From assembly GCA_022414725.1 (NCBI GenBank), contig CM039462.1:12556110-12620109 (forward strand): a DNA stretch of 64,000 bases, in the 5' to 3' direction. This document shows positions 21,309 through 31,439 of the stretch, piece after piece (the first letter of the stretch is position 1; every line of letters starts with the position of its first letter). The position numbers and the translations under genes are program-made. The notes below the pieces were generated by a model. It was not told the DNA's origin. It saw only the letters and a program-made list of their open reading frames with translations, and searched no databases. Source of the DNA: Microglena sp. YARC (taxonomy: Eukaryota; Chlorophyta; Chlorophyceae; Chlamydomonadales; Chlamydomonadaceae).

Positions 21309-22560
21309 GTGTGGTTTAGCATCTCATTGTCAGATAGAGAGGGAGATTTGCATGGAGAGGGGGGGAGATTCAGTTCATAGGATGCGGAAGTTCAGGTGTG
21401 GCTTAGCATCTCATAGTCAGATGGAGAGGGGAGGATTCAGTTCATAGGATGCGGGAGTCCAGGTGTGGCTTAGCATCTCATAGTCAGATGGAGAGGGGAG
21501 GATTCAGTTCATAGGATGCGGGAGTTCAGGTGCCGCTCAGCATCACATAGTCAGATGGAGAGGGGAGGATTCAGTTCATAGGATGCGGGAGTCCAGATGT
21601 GGCTTAGCATCTCATAGTCAGATGGAGAGGGGAGGATTCAGTTCATAGGATGCGGGAGTCCAGGTGTGGCTTAGCATCTCATAGTCAGATGGAGAGGGGA
21701 GGATTCAGTTCATAGGATGCGGGAGTTCAGGTGCTGCTCAGCATCTCATAGTCAGATGGAGAGGGGAGGATTCAGTTCATAGGATGCGGGAGTTCAGGTG
21801 CCGCTCAGCATCTCATAGTCAGATGGAGAGGGGAGGATTCAGTTCATAGGATGTGGGAGTCCAGGTGTGGCTTAGCATCTCATAGTCAGATGGAGAGGGG
21901 AGGATTCAGTTCATAGGATGCGGGAGTCCAGGTGTGGCTTAGCATCTCATAGTCAGATGGAGAGGGGAGGATTCAGTTCATAGGATGCGGGAGTTCAGGT
22001 GCCGCTCAGCATCTCATAGTCAGATGGAGAGGGGAGGATTCAGTTCATAGGATGCGGGAGTCCAGGTGTGGCTTAGCATCTCATAGTTAGATGGAGAGGG
22101 GAGGATTCAGTTCATAGGATGCGGGAGTTCAGGTGCCGCTTAGCATTTCATAGTCAGATGGAGAGGGGAGGATTCAGTTCATAGGATGCGGGAGTTCAGG
22201 TGCCGCTCAGCATCTCATAGTCAGATGGAGAGGGGAGGATTCAGTTCATAGGATGCGGGAGTTCAAGTGCCGCTTAGCATCTCATAGTCAGATGGAGTGG
22301 GGAGGATTCAGTTCATAGGATGCGGGAGTTCAGGTGCCGCTTAGCATCTCATAGTCAGATGGAGAGGGGAGGATTCAGTTCATAGGATGCAGGAGATCAG
22401 GTGCCGCTCAGCATCTCATAGTCAGATGCAGAGGGGAGGATTCAGTTCATAGGATGCGGGAGTTCAGGTGCCGCTCAGCATCTCATAGTCAGATAAAGAG
22501 GGAGAGGATGCAGTGTCTCTGATGCCGGAGTATACCAGGTGTGGCTTCTGCCATAGCTTT
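21309..22560 (+). repeat. 67-bp donor-edge array of exon a2, ~18 copies
   Basis: Each unit is agatggagaggggaggattc, then agttcataggatgcgggagt and (c/t)cag|gtgyggc or gtgccgc. That is the a-type exon end plus donor (compare a1, 5130-5180) followed by catctcatagtc. The landmark catctcatag recurs every 67 bp (21541, 21608, 21675). As 67 is not a multiple of 3, successive copies shift frame. A last, diverged copy (22500-22545) again resembles the true a2 end (M-P-E-Y-T-R). Confidence 0.92.
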
Positions 22561-22689
22561 TCTTTTGGCTATGTGGGTATTGGGGAAGTTAGCCGCCTCT
22601 TCAGTTACCCACCACTTACCCCCCCAGCTCTCGGGGAGCGCTGCACCCCGAACACCCCTGGCCACCCCTACTTAAGCTACCAGGGCTCT

Positions 22690-22840
22690 TTACATTACAT
22701 TACATTACGTGTTAAAGACTACTTGACACCGCGAGGGTGTATGAGACTCTGTGCTTTAAACAAAAAGAAAAAGCACCCACAAAGCAAAAAACCCCATTAC
22801 ATCAGGGGTGTGTCGAGGACAAACAAACCAAGCTCTGTCC
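22690..22840 (+). repeat. Dispersed repeat K, copy 1
   Basis: acattacattacattacgtg followed by cttgacaccgcgagggtgta, an A-rich stretch, and ggggtgtgtcgaggacaaac. An inverted copy is at 50543-50690. The low-complexity end and A-rich middle suggest a short retroposon. Upstream, cccccagctctcggggagcg (22620) also resembles 50215-50260. Confidence 0.65.
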
Positions 22841-23210
22841 CTGTAGGAGACCTGAACCCATGAAGCTACCAGTTAATCCATTTTCTGAACTGAAAAAAAC
22901 TCTGGCCTAGGGCTTGCCAATCAGACTGAAGGAACTACCTGCTGCTGGAATGATTTGATTACAATTATCATTTGATTTGATTTTAATAAAAGTAACATTT
23001 TGTAGGGTTGAGTGTTCAAGTTTAAACCTTAACACCTGCTGCAGGGCTGATTTGATTGTAATGTTTTATAGGGTTTAGTGTTTAGGTTTAGATCCTAAAA
23101 CCTGCTGCTGGGCTGATTTGATTGTTACATTGTTTAGGGTTTAGTGTCCAGGGTTAAAGTTGACCCCCCTGAAAACTGCTGATTTGATTGTTTCATTTTT
23201 TTGTTCGCAG

Positions 23211-23872
23211 TGTTTCCTCCCCTGTTCTGCAAATTCATGGTGTTAGTGAAGCTGAAGCATCAGACTTTTCAAGATCCGTGAGTCACCCTGAAGCCGTGAG
23301 GAATTTGGATCAGTCTATGCGAGGACAAGCACCACAGCTGTCAAACAAGTCAGGGAAGAACCTGAATTTGAATTTGGATCAGTCTATGCAAGGACTAGCA
23401 TCACAGCTGTCGAGCAAGTCAGGGAAGAACCTGAATTTGAATTTGGATCAGTCTTTGCGAGGACAAGCGCCACAGCTGTCCACCAAGTCAGGGAAGAACT
23501 TGAATTTGAATTTGAATCAGTCCCCGCCTGCAAACAAGTCGTGCACAATGAGCGCCATGGGGGGGACCACCAGCTATGAGTCTCCCTTCACGAACTTTGG
23601 CAGACAGCACTACCTCAAGCAGGGCAACTGGACAGGCTCACCAAAGGGGTCAGGTTCGCCAATAGGGGCAGGCTCGCCAAAGGGGTCAGGTCTGCTAAAT
23701 GCTAGCCAAAGTTTGACAGCAGTACCGATTGATCTTCCAGGGGTGCTAGAGGCTGTGCTCAATTGGCGTCAGTCAACGCCAGTGCCACAGTCTGCAGTCA
23801 AGTCAGAGAAACATCTTGGCAGACATCACCACTCTCAGCAGGGAAACTGGACAAGCTCTCAAAAGGGTGCAG
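23211..23872 (+). CDS. Gene X2 exon b2 (unknown protein, internal repeats)
   Basis: 662 nt from acceptor tttgttcgcag to donor gtatgt, open throughout, phases as b1. It encodes V-S-S-P-V-L-Q-I-H-G-V-S-E, R-S-V-S-H-P-E-A-V, then three ~25-residue repeats with core L-D-Q-S-M-R-G-Q-A-P-Q-L and N-K-S-G-K-N-L-N-L-N-L. It continues N-F-G-R-Q-H-Y-L-K-Q-G-N-W-T-G-S-P, a K-G-S-G-S-P-I-G-A-G-S-P run and a second G-R-H-H-H-S-Q-Q-G-N-W-T block. The b1 module seems duplicated within one exon. Ser/Asn/Gln/Lys-rich, probably disordered. Confidence 0.75.
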
Positions 23873-24235
23873 GTATGTAATGTGACAGATTTGCGTAACA
23901 GGGGAGGATTTTAGATGAAGGGGTAATAAGGCAAATTTGTATAACGAAGGGGTAAGTGAGGCAAATTGCACAGTTGTTTGAGCATCCAAAAAATGTAAAC
24001 ATTTCAGACCTGCCCCTCCCAAAAGCTGCACCCCAAAAAAACTGTGTCATGTGGCCTGCTAAACTACCGCCCTGTGACAGGCTCGCTATGGGAGGCAGGT
24101 ATGAAATGTTTACATTTTGCGGAAGCCCCACCAACAGTACGATTTGCATTATTACCCCTTTGTCAGAACTGTTTGCTTTGTTGTTCATCCTAGGTGAGTC
24201 TTACGGGTAATACACTGCGCATTGATTAATATTTT
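23873..24235 (+). repeat. X2 b-c' intron with an exon-edge copy and an inverted 29-bp unit
   Basis: gatgaaggggtaataaggca (23915) is the reverse complement of the unit that makes the 27232-28235 array. At 24025-24102 a copy of the c2' exon end (gtgtcatg..gcctgct, gacaggctcgc..tggg) with its donor gtatgaaatg appears, 2.9 kb before the real c2'. Confidence 0.75.
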
Positions 24236-24550
24236 GGGTGCGTCGACTCACTAAAAAAACCTCGCACGCGGTGTACTGCTTTAAAAGTGCACCATCTTTA
24301 TCATTGTAATCGGGCGGGGGTGGTCACACATGCCTGTTTTCGCCGACTTGCCTTCCAAAGTTTGCGTACGGCATCGGTGGTAATTCTTTTTACTGAGGTG
24401 GCCCTACGGTGACTATAGCTAGCTCCGGCTTACGCTATGGTGTCCTTAACTTCACGTCCTGTGAGTAACGGTATTACACGGATGTAACAATTTCAATTTC
24501 AATTTGCGTACGGCGAGCCAATCGGCTAAAGATGAATGGAAACCTGGGAA
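24236..24550 (+). repeat. Dispersed repeat Z, copy 1, split by a SINE-like insertion
   Basis: Two blocks (24236-24372 and 24503-24550) match the continuous copy at 38010-38190: tgtactgcttt, atcgtaatc-like, gacttgccttccaaagtttg, then gccaatcggctaaa. The interruption is element U1 with a 12-bp target duplication, so the ancestral state is visible at 38010. Confidence 0.83.
24373..24502 (+). mobile_element. Small SINE-like element U, copy 1
   Basis: About 130 bp flanked by the perfect 12-bp duplication tttgcgtacggc (24361-24372 and 24503-24514). It carries gactatagctagctccggct and tccttaacttcacgtcctgt and ends with a caatttcaattt tail. Copies U2 (41384) and U3 (43843) are ~96 bp and lack the first ~35 bp. 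No protein, no recognisable tRNA head. Confidence 0.9.
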
Positions 24551-24719
24551 ACGTTGTGGGGTTCTTGCCGATGTTGTGCACAAAGCGGTGCCGGGTGGCT
24601 CCTCAGCCGCATCTGTAGCATCAACTTCAAGCACTGTGCCGGTTCCTGGCGCCATAAAGAAGCACGGCAAAGGCCACAGCTTCATCGGAACACCCAACAT
24701 TTTAATGATCATCATTTTA

Positions 24720-26580
24720 CAAGTAAAACCAAATACAATTAAATCCAAATACAATTAAAGCTAAATACAAGTCAAGCCAAATACAAGTAAAGCCAAATAC
24801 AATTAAAGCCAAATACAAGTCAAGCCAAATACAAGTCAAGCCAAATACAATTAAAGCCAAATACAAGTGAAGCCAAATACAAGTCAAGCCAAATACAATT
24901 AAAGCTAAGTACAAGTCAAGCCAAATACAAGTCAAGCCAAATACAATTAATGAAGTAAAGCCAAATACAATTAAAGCCAAATACAATTAAAGCCAAATAC
25001 AAGTGTAGCCAAATACAAGTAAAGCCAAATACAATTAAGGCCAAATACAAGTAAAGCCAAATACAAGTGAAGCCAAATACAATTAAAGCCAAATACAAGT
25101 GAAGCCAAATACGAGTAATGAAGTAAAGCCAAATACAAGTAAAGCCAAATACAATTAAAGCCAAATACAATTACAGCCAAATACAAGTAAAGCCAAATAC
25201 AAGTCAAGCCAAACGCAAGTCAAGCCAAATACAATTAAAGCCAAATACAAGTGAAGCCAAATACAAGTCAAGCCAATTACAATTAAAGCTAAACACAAGT
25301 CAAGCCAAATACAATTAATGAAGTAAAGCCAAATACAATTAAAGCCAAATACAAGTCAAGCCAATTACAATTAAAGCTAAACACAAGTCAAGCCAAATAC
25401 AATTAATGAAGTAAAGCCAAATACAATTAAAGCCAAATACAATTAAAGCCAAATACAAGTGTAGCCAAATAAAAGTAAAGCCAAATAAAAGTGAAGCCAA
25501 ATACAATAAAGCCAAATACAAGTAAAGCCAAATACAATTAAGGCCAAATACAAGTAAAGCCAAATACAAGTAAAGCCAAATACAATTAAGGCCAAATACA
25601 ATTAAAGCCAAATACAAGTGAAGCCAAATACAAGTAATGAAGTAAAGCCAAATACAAGTAAAGCCAAATACAATCAAAGCCAAATACAATTAAAGCCAAA
25701 TACAAGTCAAGCCAAATACAAGTAAAGCCAAATACAAGTCAAGTCAAATACAAGTCAAGCCAAATACAATTCAAGCCAAATACAAGTGAAGCCAAATACA
25801 AGTCAAGCCAAATACAATTAAAGCTAAACACAAGTCAAGCCAAATACAAGTCAAGCCAAATACAATTAATGAAGTAAAGCCAAATACAATTAAAGCCAAA
25901 TACAATTAAAGCCAAATACAATTAAAGCCAAATACAAGTAAAGCCAAATACAAGTGAAGCCAAATACAATAAAGCCAAATACAAGTAAAGCCAAATACAA
26001 TTAAGGCCAAATACAAGTAAAGCCAAATACAAGTGAAGCCAAATACAATTAAAGCCAAATACAAGTGAAGCCAAATAAAATTAATGAAGTAAAGCCAAAT
26101 ACAAGTGAAGCCAAATACAATTAAAGACAAATACAATTAAAGCCAGATACAATTAAAGCCAAATACATTTAAAGCCAAATACAATTAAAGCCAAATACAA
26201 GTGAAGCCAAATACAAGTAATGAAGTAAAGCCAAATACAAGTAAAGCCAAATACAATTAAAGCCAAATACAATTAAAGCCAAATACAAGTAAAGCCAAAT
26301 ACAAGTAAAGCCAAATACAAGTGAAGCCAAATACAATTAATGAAGTAAGGCCCAATACAATTAAAGCCAAATACAATTAAAGCCAAATACAAGTAAAGCC
26401 AAATACAAGTCAAGCCAAATACAAGTGAAGCAAAATATAATTAATGAAGTAAAGCCAAATACAAGTAAAGCCAAACACAAGTGAAGCCAAATACAAGTGA
26501 AGTCAAATACAAGTAAAGCCAAACACAAGTGAAGCCAAATACAATTAAAGCCAAAGCCAAATCCAAAGCCAAAGGCTATT
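24720..26580 (+). repeat. 16-bp array AGCCAAATACAAGTAA / ATTAA, ~1.9 kb
   Basis: More than 100 units of agccaaatacaa plus gtaa, gtca, gtga or ttaa. About ten taatgaagtaaagcc interruptions (24949, 25107, 25316, 25404, 25635 and onward) mark a higher-order period. Minus-strand frames spelling L-Y-L-A-L-I-V-F-G-F read the unit. Confidence 0.96.
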
Positions 26581-26640
26581 ACAGCCAACGTCTGGGCTCA
26601 ATGTCTTGGATGAGGTCATGGCTTGGCTAACATTAGTGCT

Positions 26641-26780
26641 AGGGTTGCGAAGCAAACATGTATTTTGATTTTATATGCCGTATAAACATGTGGACGAATG
26701 CATACAAAGGTATGAAACGTATGAGAATTGTATGCACTTGTGGAGAACATATTTTTGCTTAGGTATAAAGGTATTTATTT
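26641..26780 (+). mobile_element. 5' fragment of the long TAGGG-ended element
   Basis: Starts tagggttgcgaagcaaacat and follows the 57052 copy (tatatgccgtataaac, tggagaacat, aaaggtatt) for ~135 bp before being cut off by SINE S6. Confidence 0.7.
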
Positions 26781-26785
26781 GGGTG

Positions 26786-26900
26786 GTCGCTGTCAACCGC
26801 GATGGTAGCTTTGTCCAAGTCAAGTAGCAGCTCGTTCCCTACCACCGTAAGACGGTGCTCCCTTAATACCACGCCCCACCAGGTGTTATCATTACTTACC
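26786..26900 (+). mobile_element. tRNA-headed SINE, copy S6 (5' truncated)
   Basis: Body from gtcgctgtcaaccgcgatgg through cttaataccacgccccacca to ggtgttatcattactta; no head. It abuts the preceding element fragment. Confidence 0.87.
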
Positions 26901-26964
26901 CCTCTGTCATATTTTCTTAATTTGTATTTTAACTGAAACTGAACGTGTTCTTTTGCTCTTCTAG

Positions 26965-27189
26965 GTGCGGCACAGGGGAGGGCTATTTCCTCCCCTCATG
27001 CCTTCGACAGGAGCCTCAAGTTCTTAGCCATCGAGGACAGTCTAACAATGATAGCGGTAGACAGAAGCGTGACCTCACAGTCCTCTGGAAACAGCGGCTG
27101 TAGCCCCTCCGAAAAGCCACACCCCAAAAGAACTGTGTCATGCAGCCTGCTGAATTACCAACCTGGGACAGGCTCGCCATGGGGAGCAG
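26965..27189 (+). CDS. Gene X2 exon c2' (hybrid of c-type start and b-type end)
   Basis: 225 nt (2 + 74 codons + 1) from acceptor ctcttctag to donor gtatga. The start is c-like (G-A-A-Q-G-R-A-I-S, L-A-I-E-D-S, A-V-D-R-S), the middle is P-H-P-K-R-T-V-S-C-S-L-L-N, and the end is b-like (G-T-G-S-P-W-G-A-G). Entry and exit phases equal those of b exons, so it can be inserted or skipped without a frameshift. No stop. Domain unknown. Confidence 0.66.
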
Positions 27190-27231
27190 GTATGAAATGT
27201 TTACATTTTGCGTGTGCTCAAACAACAGTAC

Positions 27232-28235
27232 AATGCGCCTTATTACCCCTTCATCGTAACTATTTGCCTTATTACCCCTTCATCGTAACTATTTGCCGTA
27301 TTACCCCTTCATCGTAACTATTTGCCTTTTTACCCCTTCATCGTAACTATTTGCCTTATTACCCCTTCATCGTAACTATTTGCCTTATTACCCCTTCATC
27401 GTAACTATTTGCCGTATTACCCCTTCATCGTAACTATTTGCCGTATTACCCCTTCATCGTAACTATTTGCCGTATTACCCCTTCATCGTAACTATTTGCC
27501 GTATTACCCCTGCATCGTAACTATTTGCCGTATTACCCCTTCATCGTAACTATTTGCCGTATTACCCCTGCATCGTTTCTATTAGCCTTATTACCCCTGC
27601 ATCGTAACTATTTGCCGTATTACCCCTTCATCGTAACTATTTGCCCTATTACCCCTTCATCGTAACTATTTGCCGTATTACCCCTTCATCGTAACTATTT
27701 GCCTTATTACCCCTTCATCGTAACTATTTGCCTTATTACCCCTTCATCGTAACTATTTGCCGTATTACCCCTGCATCGTAACTATTTGCCGTATTACCCC
27801 TGCATTGTAACTATTTGCCGTATTACCCCTCCATCGTAACTATTTGCCTTATTACCCCTTCATCGTTTCTGTTAGCCTTATTACCCCTGAATCGTAACTA
27901 TTTGCCTTTTTACCCCTTCATCGTAACTATTTGCCTTTTTACCCCTTCATTGTAACTATTTGCCTTATTACCCCTTCATCGTAACTATTTGCCTTATTAC
28001 CCCTTCATCGCAACTATTTGCCCTATTACCCCTTCATCGTAACTATTTGCCGTATTACCCCTGCATCGTAACTATTTGCCGTATTACCCCTTCATCGTAA
28101 CTATTTGCCGTATTACCCCTTCATCGTAACTATTTGCCTTATTACCCCTTCATCGTTTCTATTAGCCTTATTACCCCTGAATCGTAACTATTTGCCGTAT
28201 TACCCCTTCATCGTAACTATTTGCCGTATTACCCC
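27232..28235 (+). repeat. 29-bp minisatellite CTTATTACCCCTTCATCG-type, ~34 units
   Basis: Units of accccttcatcgtaactatt plus tgccttatt, with few variants (ctgcatcg, tgccgtatt). It fills the intron between c2' and c2. Single units in the same orientation also follow the c1/c2 intron starts, and an inverted one sits at 23915. Confidence 0.95.
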
Positions 28236-28298
28236 CTCATCATACCTTCTTCATTTGTATTTTACCTGACACTAAATGTGCTCTTTCTGATTTGACAG

Positions 28299-28759
28299 GG
28301 GGGGCACAGGGAAGGGCTTATTTCTCGCCAAAGGTGTCCGACAGGATCCCCAAGTTCTTACCAATTGAAGAGAGTCAACCAGAGATAGTGGTAGATAGAA
28401 GCATGCCCTTGATGTCTGCTGATAGTAGCAGCTATAGCCCCTCCTTGAGACTCCGTCCCAAAAGAACCGTGTCATGCAACATCCTGAACCACACTGGGGG
28501 GGAGCTGCATGCGGGGCGGAACCTGCCTGGCCTGCAACCTCAGGCGGAGGGAAGTAAGCTCAAGCCACACCCCAAAAGAACCGTGTCATGCAGCCTGCTG
28601 AACCACCCCGGGGGGGAGCTGCGATCAGAGCGGAGTGGAAGTAGGCTTTTGGATGTGAAGCAAGCAGAGGGGATGGAAGCAGGAGGAGGGAGCGGTGGCA
28701 TACCGAGGGAACTTACACTCATGCCTGGCTCCACCACTCAAGAAGCTGACAGTAGAGAG
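28299..28759 (+). CDS. Gene X2 exon c2 (unknown protein)
   Basis: 461 nt from acceptor gatttgacag to donor gtacgt, open, ending in phase 0. It encodes G-G-A-Q-G-R-A-Y-F-S-P, L-P-I-E-E-S-Q-P-E-I-V-V-D-R-S, R-P-K-R-T-V-S-C-N-I-L-N, L-P-G-L-Q-P-Q and a second P-H-P-K-R-T-V-S-C-S-L-L-N. It ends M-P-G-S-T-T-Q-E-A-D-S-R-E. Clear paralogue of c1 and c2'. The duplicated R-T-V-S-C-x-L-L-N block resembles a short basic motif of unknown role. Confidence 0.72.
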
Positions 28760-28859
28760 GTACGTGGTGGGTCGCCTTTAGGGATGGAATGGAGCTCTGG
28801 GTGTGGGATGAGGTGGGAGGGTGGTATGGGGGATGGCTAAACAAACTACCAACTCATTC

Positions 28860-29590
28860 GCTTTTCTACTCCCCAGCATCGATGCTGGGATCCACCACTC
28901 CAGCAGTTTAAAGTAGCGAGGTATGTGGTGGGTAGCCCGTAGGGATGGTAACGAGAGATGAGTGTCAGTTGAGGAATGGGGATGGGATGGGAGATGGCTA
29001 GATAAGAGCCAAATTCATTCGCCTTCGTACTCTCCAGAATCGATCGCGACACCGGGCTTCACCACTGCAGCGGTTGAAAGTAGCGAGGTATGTGGCATGT
29101 AGCCTGTAAGGATGGGACAGAGAGATGGATGTGTGATGAGGTGGGGGGGTGGTATGGGGGATGGCTAATAAGAAACCAACTCATTCGCTTGTCTACTCCC
29201 CAGCATCGATGCTGGGATCCACCACTCCAGTGGTTGGATGTAGCAAGGTATGCGGTGGGTAGCCTGTAGGGATGGTAACGAGAGATGAGTGTCAGTTGAG
29301 GAGTGGGGATGGGATGGGAGATGGCTAGATAAGAGCCAAATTCATTCGCCTTCGTACTCTCCAGAATCACTCGCGATACCGGGCTTCACCACTGCAGCGG
29401 TTGAAAGTAGCGAGGTATGTGGCATGTAGCCTGTAAGGATGGGACAGAGAGATGGATGTGTGATGAGGTGGGGGGGTGGTATGGGGGATGGCTAAACAAT
29501 AAACCAAATCATTCGCTTGTCTACTCCCCAGCATCGATGCGGGTCTCAACCACTCCAGTGGTTGAAACTAGCAAGGTATGCGGTCGGTAG
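28860..29590 (+). repeat. Five mini-exon-like units after exon c2 (~326-bp two-unit repeat)
   Basis: Each unit has a pyrimidine-rich acceptor (ctccccag or ctctccag), 44-50 nt resembling the c2 end (G-S-T-T-P-V-V / G-F-T-T-A-A-V-E-S-S-E), and a donor gtatgtgg or gtatgcgg. Units begin near 28878, 29037, 29206, 29365 and 29532; odd and even units differ, giving a higher-order repeat. The first unit has TAA in the c2 frame, and the others are open. Confidence 0.85.
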
Positions 29591-29818
29591 CCTGTAGGAA
29601 CGGAAAAATATATGAGTGTGGGTTGAGGAGGGGGGATGGGATGGGGGATGGCTAGAAAAGAGCCACCCACCTTCCCTTTGGCATGTGCCTATTCAGAATG
29701 TGGATTATAGCGCTATATCCTCAGTTGACAGCATGGTCATGACCCCCCCCCCCCCCCTCCCTACACACACACACACCATTCACCCCACCCGCCTTGTCTT
29801 TGGCTTGTGCCCATTCAG

Positions 29819-29903
29819 AATGTGGAGTATAGCGCCGTATCCGCAGTTGACAGCATGGTCATGGACTTGTGGGATCTTCAAGAGCAGGAGGGGGCTGAAG
29901 TTG
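29819..29903 (+). CDS. Gene X2 exon f candidate
   Basis: Eighty-five nt from acceptor cccattcag to donor gtgagt. Open frame N-V-E-Y-S-A-V-S-A-V-D-S-M-V-M-D-L-W-D-L, then Q-E-Q-E-G-A-E-V. An acceptor-edge copy (cattcag|aatgtggattatag, N-V-D-Y-S-A-I-S-S-V-D) lies 125 bp upstream (29694-29740), followed by poly-C. Phase 0 entry fits the end of c2. Function unknown. Confidence 0.6.
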
Positions 29904-30250
29904 GTGAGTGCTGACATGCTGTGATGCTGTGGTGTGCCGTTGCAATGTTGTAGTGCACGTGGGTGTAATAAAGCTGTTGGTCAGTGTAGTTTGTTACATT
30001 TTGTGTGAGTGCTGACATGCTGTGGTATGCTTTGCTGAGGTGTTATGTGGTGTGGTGTGCTGTTGCAATGTTGTAGTGCATGTGGGTGTGATGGAGCTGT
30101 TGGTCAGCATAGTTTGTTACATTTTGTGTGAGTGCTGACATGCTGTGGTATGCTGTGCTGAGGTGTTATGTGGTGTGGTGTGCTGTTGCAATGTTGTAGT
30201 GCATGTGGGTGTGATGAAGCTGTTAGTTAGCATAGTTTGTTACATTTTGT
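29904..30250 (+). repeat. Donor-edge array of exon f (~120-bp units)
   Basis: The donor gtgagtgctgacatgctgtg recurs at 29904, 30005 and 30127, each followed by gttgcaatgttgtagtgca and a gttggtcag-like stretch. Confidence 0.85.
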
Positions 30251-30439
30251 ATTCATCCTTCCCATTCCATATTAGCAATGCTTGTTTCATTTCACAGATT
30301 CCGTCATATTCCTGATACACATTATGTGTTACTTTTCACAGCCATCCTTAATATTTCCGAGCAGCATTGCTGGTCGTATGTCACAGTTGCTGGTGATGAA
30401 TGTGTAGGGACAGTGATGAGGGTCAAATGAACCACAGTC

Positions 30440-31090
30440 AACGGGTTCATCTGCGCCCTTTGTCATTGCTTGTTATACGTCACAGTTGTCATAAATATAA
30501 TTATACGTATTGCGTGTTATATGTCACAGTTGTCATTAATATAATTAACGTATTGCTCGTTATATGTCACAGTTGCCATTCATATAATGATACGTATTGC
30601 GTGTTATATGTCACAGTTGCCATTAATATAATTATGCAAATTGCTTGTTTGCTTGTTAATTATACTTATCACTTATTGCTTGTTTGATTGTTTGCTTTTT
30701 AATTATACTTATCACTTATTGCTTGATTGATTGTTTGCTTGTTAATTATACGTATCACTTATTGCTTGTTTGATTGTTTGCTTGTTAATTATACGTATCA
30801 CTTATTGCTTGTTTGATTGTTTGATTGTTAATTATACTTATCACTTATTGCTTGTTTGATTGTTTGCTTGTTAATTATACGTATCACTTATTGCTTGTTT
30901 GATTGTTTGCTTGTTAATTATACGTATCACTTATTGCTTGTTTGATTGTTTGCTTGTTAATTATACTTATCACTTATTGCTTGTTTGATTGTTTGCATGT
31001 TAATTATACTTATCACTTATTGCTTGTTTGATTGTTTGCTTGTTAATTTACTTATTAATAATTGCTTGTTTGCTTGTTAATTATACTCAT
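30440..31090 (+). repeat. Two tandem families: TTATATGTCACAGTTG and a 43-bp TTGCTTGTTTGATTG unit
   Basis: 30440-30640 repeats gttatatgtcacagttg with taatataat spacers. From 30640 the 43-bp unit (attgcttgtttgattgtttg, then cttgttaatta) repeats about ten times. 31090-31430 is unassigned AT-rich sequence. Confidence 0.9.
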
Positions 31091-31439
31091 TACTTATTTT
31101 CCTGTAAAATGTAACAGTTGCCCTTGTAACCCAGCCTTATAACATTTTACATGTATAAACATAATATTACATAATATAACATGTATAAGCAGTTTTCCTG
31201 TAAAATTTAACAGTTGCCCTTATTCTTAAGGGTGCCTCGAGAAGCACCCCGAATGAAATTACCATAATTCTGAACTGAATTGATTTCCATTTAATTTTAT
31301 TTAATTTAAAGTTATTTTCATTCAATTGTATTCAATCAAATTGAATTGCATTTACGTGATTTGTATGCATTTAATTGATTTGAATTGTATTTTGTTAAAT
31401 TTCACAGTTATCCTTTGAACCATATTCCAGGGCAATATT

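Noticed and set aside
27232..28235. 29-bp regularly repeated array resembling a CRISPR
   Set aside because: Units are directly adjacent with no unique spacers, the sequence is eukaryotic and there are no cas genes. The 67-bp arrays fail for the same reason.
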